A stretch of 6,180 nucleotides of DNA from Rhodothermales bacterium (GTDB lineage: Bacteria > Bacteroidota > Rhodothermia > Rhodothermales > UBA10348): positions 1 through 6,180 of the forward strand of contig JAURGV010000146.1 of the NCBI GenBank assembly GCA_030833605.1, read 5' to 3'. Of this stretch, positions 5,612 through 6,180 are shown piece after piece. Below the pieces are notes generated by a model that did not search any database, was not told the origin of the DNA, and saw only the letters and a list, made by a program, of their open reading frames with translations. Numbering within the stretch: position 1 is the first letter of the stretch; the number at the start of each line of letters is the position of its first letter. Position numbers and translations under genes: made by a program.

Positions 5612-6180
5612 ATGAATGATCAATTGGTTGAGCGATCGGCGAACGAAGGTTCGCCGATCGCTCCTGTTGTTTTTGACGACATAGCCTCGGCTTCCCACCT
5701 CCTATCGGGCAAGGCGCACGCGACAGACATTATCCGCTCAACATCCATTGACCTCGCGTGCGAAGCAACGGTGTTTCTAAAGCCTGAAAACCTCCAACGC
5801 ACAGGAGCTTTCAAATTTAGGGGCGCTTACAACGCCATGAGCCGGCTTAGCGTTGCTGAAAAAAAGGCGGGAGTACTGACTTATTCTTCGGGCAATCATG
5901 CCCAAGCTATTGCGTTATCGGGCCGTTTGTTGGGCATCGAAACCACCATTGTCATGCCTGACGATGCACCAAAAGTGAAATTGGCGGCCACCAAAGCGTA
6001 CGGAGCCGAAATTGTAACGTATAACAAACATCTCGTTTCGCGGGAAGAGTTGGCCAATCAAATAGCCGAAGAACGACATCTAACCCTTATCCCGCCGTAC
6101 GACCATCCCCACGTAGTAGCGGGTCAAGGCACCGCGGGACTCGAACTGGTTACTTCAATTGATTCTCTAGACTATTTATT
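5612..6180 (+). CDS. PLP-dependent threonine/serine dehydratase-type enzyme, 5' part
   Basis: This is the N-terminal 189 codons of a fold-type II PLP enzyme, cut by the right window edge. Members deaminate threonine or serine to 2-oxo acids; serine racemases and threo-3-hydroxyaspartate ammonia-lyases share the same motifs, so the substrate is not settled. Seen: KPENLQRTGAFKFRGA (57-72), where K68 would hold the PLP Schiff base; YSSGNHAQA (91-99), the phosphate/substrate loop; VMPDDAPKVKLAATKAYGA, the usual segment after it; and PPYDHPHVVAGQGTAGLEL near the end. The conserved part begins at about FDDIASA (21-27), so the first 20 residues are variable. No other ATG exists in frame until residue 76; TTG 5624 (residue 5) is the only close alternative. 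No Shine-Dalgarno is visible before ATG 5612. A strong hairpin with a T-rich tail falls inside codons 7-21. The gene starts 50 bases after DUF4342. Confidence 0.93.
   Translation, partial: MNDQLVERSANEGSPIAPVVFDDIASASHLLSGKAHATDIIRSTSIDLACEATVFLKPENLQRTGAFKFRGAYNAMSRLSVAEKKAGVLTYSSGNHAQAIALSGRLLGIETTIVMPDDAPKVKLAATKAYGAEIVTYNKHLVSREELANQIAEERHLTLIPPYDHPHVVAGQGTAGLELVTSIDSLDYL
5630..5675 (+). terminator. Terminator-like hairpin inside the 5' end of the dehydratase gene
   Basis: A perfect 15-bp stem (GAGCGATCGGCGAAC at 5630-5644 and its complement at 5649-5663) with a GAAG tetraloop is followed by TGTTGTTTTTG (5665-5675), so it resembles a Rho-independent terminator for rightward transcripts. 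The minus-strand side has no T-tract. It lies 68 bases past the DUF4342 stop but within the first codons of the next reading frame. It may terminate DUF4342 messages, or act as an attenuator or translation block for the enzyme. Confidence 0.6.

Noticed and set aside
5620..5814. Leftward 64-codon open frame opposite the dehydratase start
   Set aside because: Overlaps conserved enzyme codons on the other strand, and part of it arises from the symmetric hairpin.
5612..6180. Naming the enzyme IlvA specifically
   Set aside because: Only the N-terminal part is present, and threonine dehydratase, hydroxyaspartate ammonia-lyase and serine racemase share these motifs; the C-terminal regulatory part, if any, is off the window.
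1..6180. CRISPR array, insertion sequence, tRNA or prophage signals
   Set aside because: No regularly spaced repeats, transposase frames or tRNA-like folds were found; the inverted repeats present are single hairpins or palindromes.

Overview
The window looks like bacterial chromosome from a member of the Bacteroidota / Rhodothermota / Balneolota side of the tree. This is inferred from the kind of pilus genes, moderate base composition and mostly weak ribosome binding sites; there is no rRNA or other taxonomic marker to prove it. It splits into a leftward-transcribed pilus or pseudopilus assembly operon (about 1-4994) and two rightward genes (about 5244-6180), with a 249-base divergent intergenic region between them.

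The leftward operon reads, in order of transcription: an abundant-looking small pilin-like protein (4994-4542) with a strong Shine-Dalgarno site; a hairpin-rich 3' untranslated region ending in a perfect 16-bp terminator stem; a second, paralogous pilin-like protein (4313-3900); a PilC/GspF-type inner-membrane platform protein (3891-2539); and a PilB/GspE-type assembly ATPase (2518 to beyond the left edge). Spacing is tight from the second pilin onward (8 and 20 bases), so those three genes are probably one transcript. Pilin 1 is set apart by the terminator and can be made in excess.

The machine is recognisable but unusual in each part. Both pilins begin with the same MGQQQLLLLV sequence rather than a charged leader followed by a G|FTLIE-type prepilin site, and they share a W-K-x-K-x3-F-x-G-G signature at identical positions. 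The platform protein carries what looks like a doubled cytoplasmic N-terminal subdomain. The ATPase has an acidic N-terminal extension and two MshEN-like domains ahead of its motor, so its Walker A lies near residue 731.

The rightward part has a small DUF4342-family protein (5244-5561) of unknown function, then the first 189 codons of a PLP-dependent threonine/serine dehydratase-type enzyme running off the right edge. A perfect 15-bp, GC-rich hairpin followed by a T-rich tract lies inside the first codons of this enzyme gene. It is either the DUF4342 terminator overlapping the next gene or a regulatory attenuator.

No tRNA, rRNA, insertion sequence, CRISPR array or prophage gene was seen. The divergent region and the region between the two pilins contain inverted repeats and short sequence blocks shared in the same order, which suggests common regulation or joint duplication.
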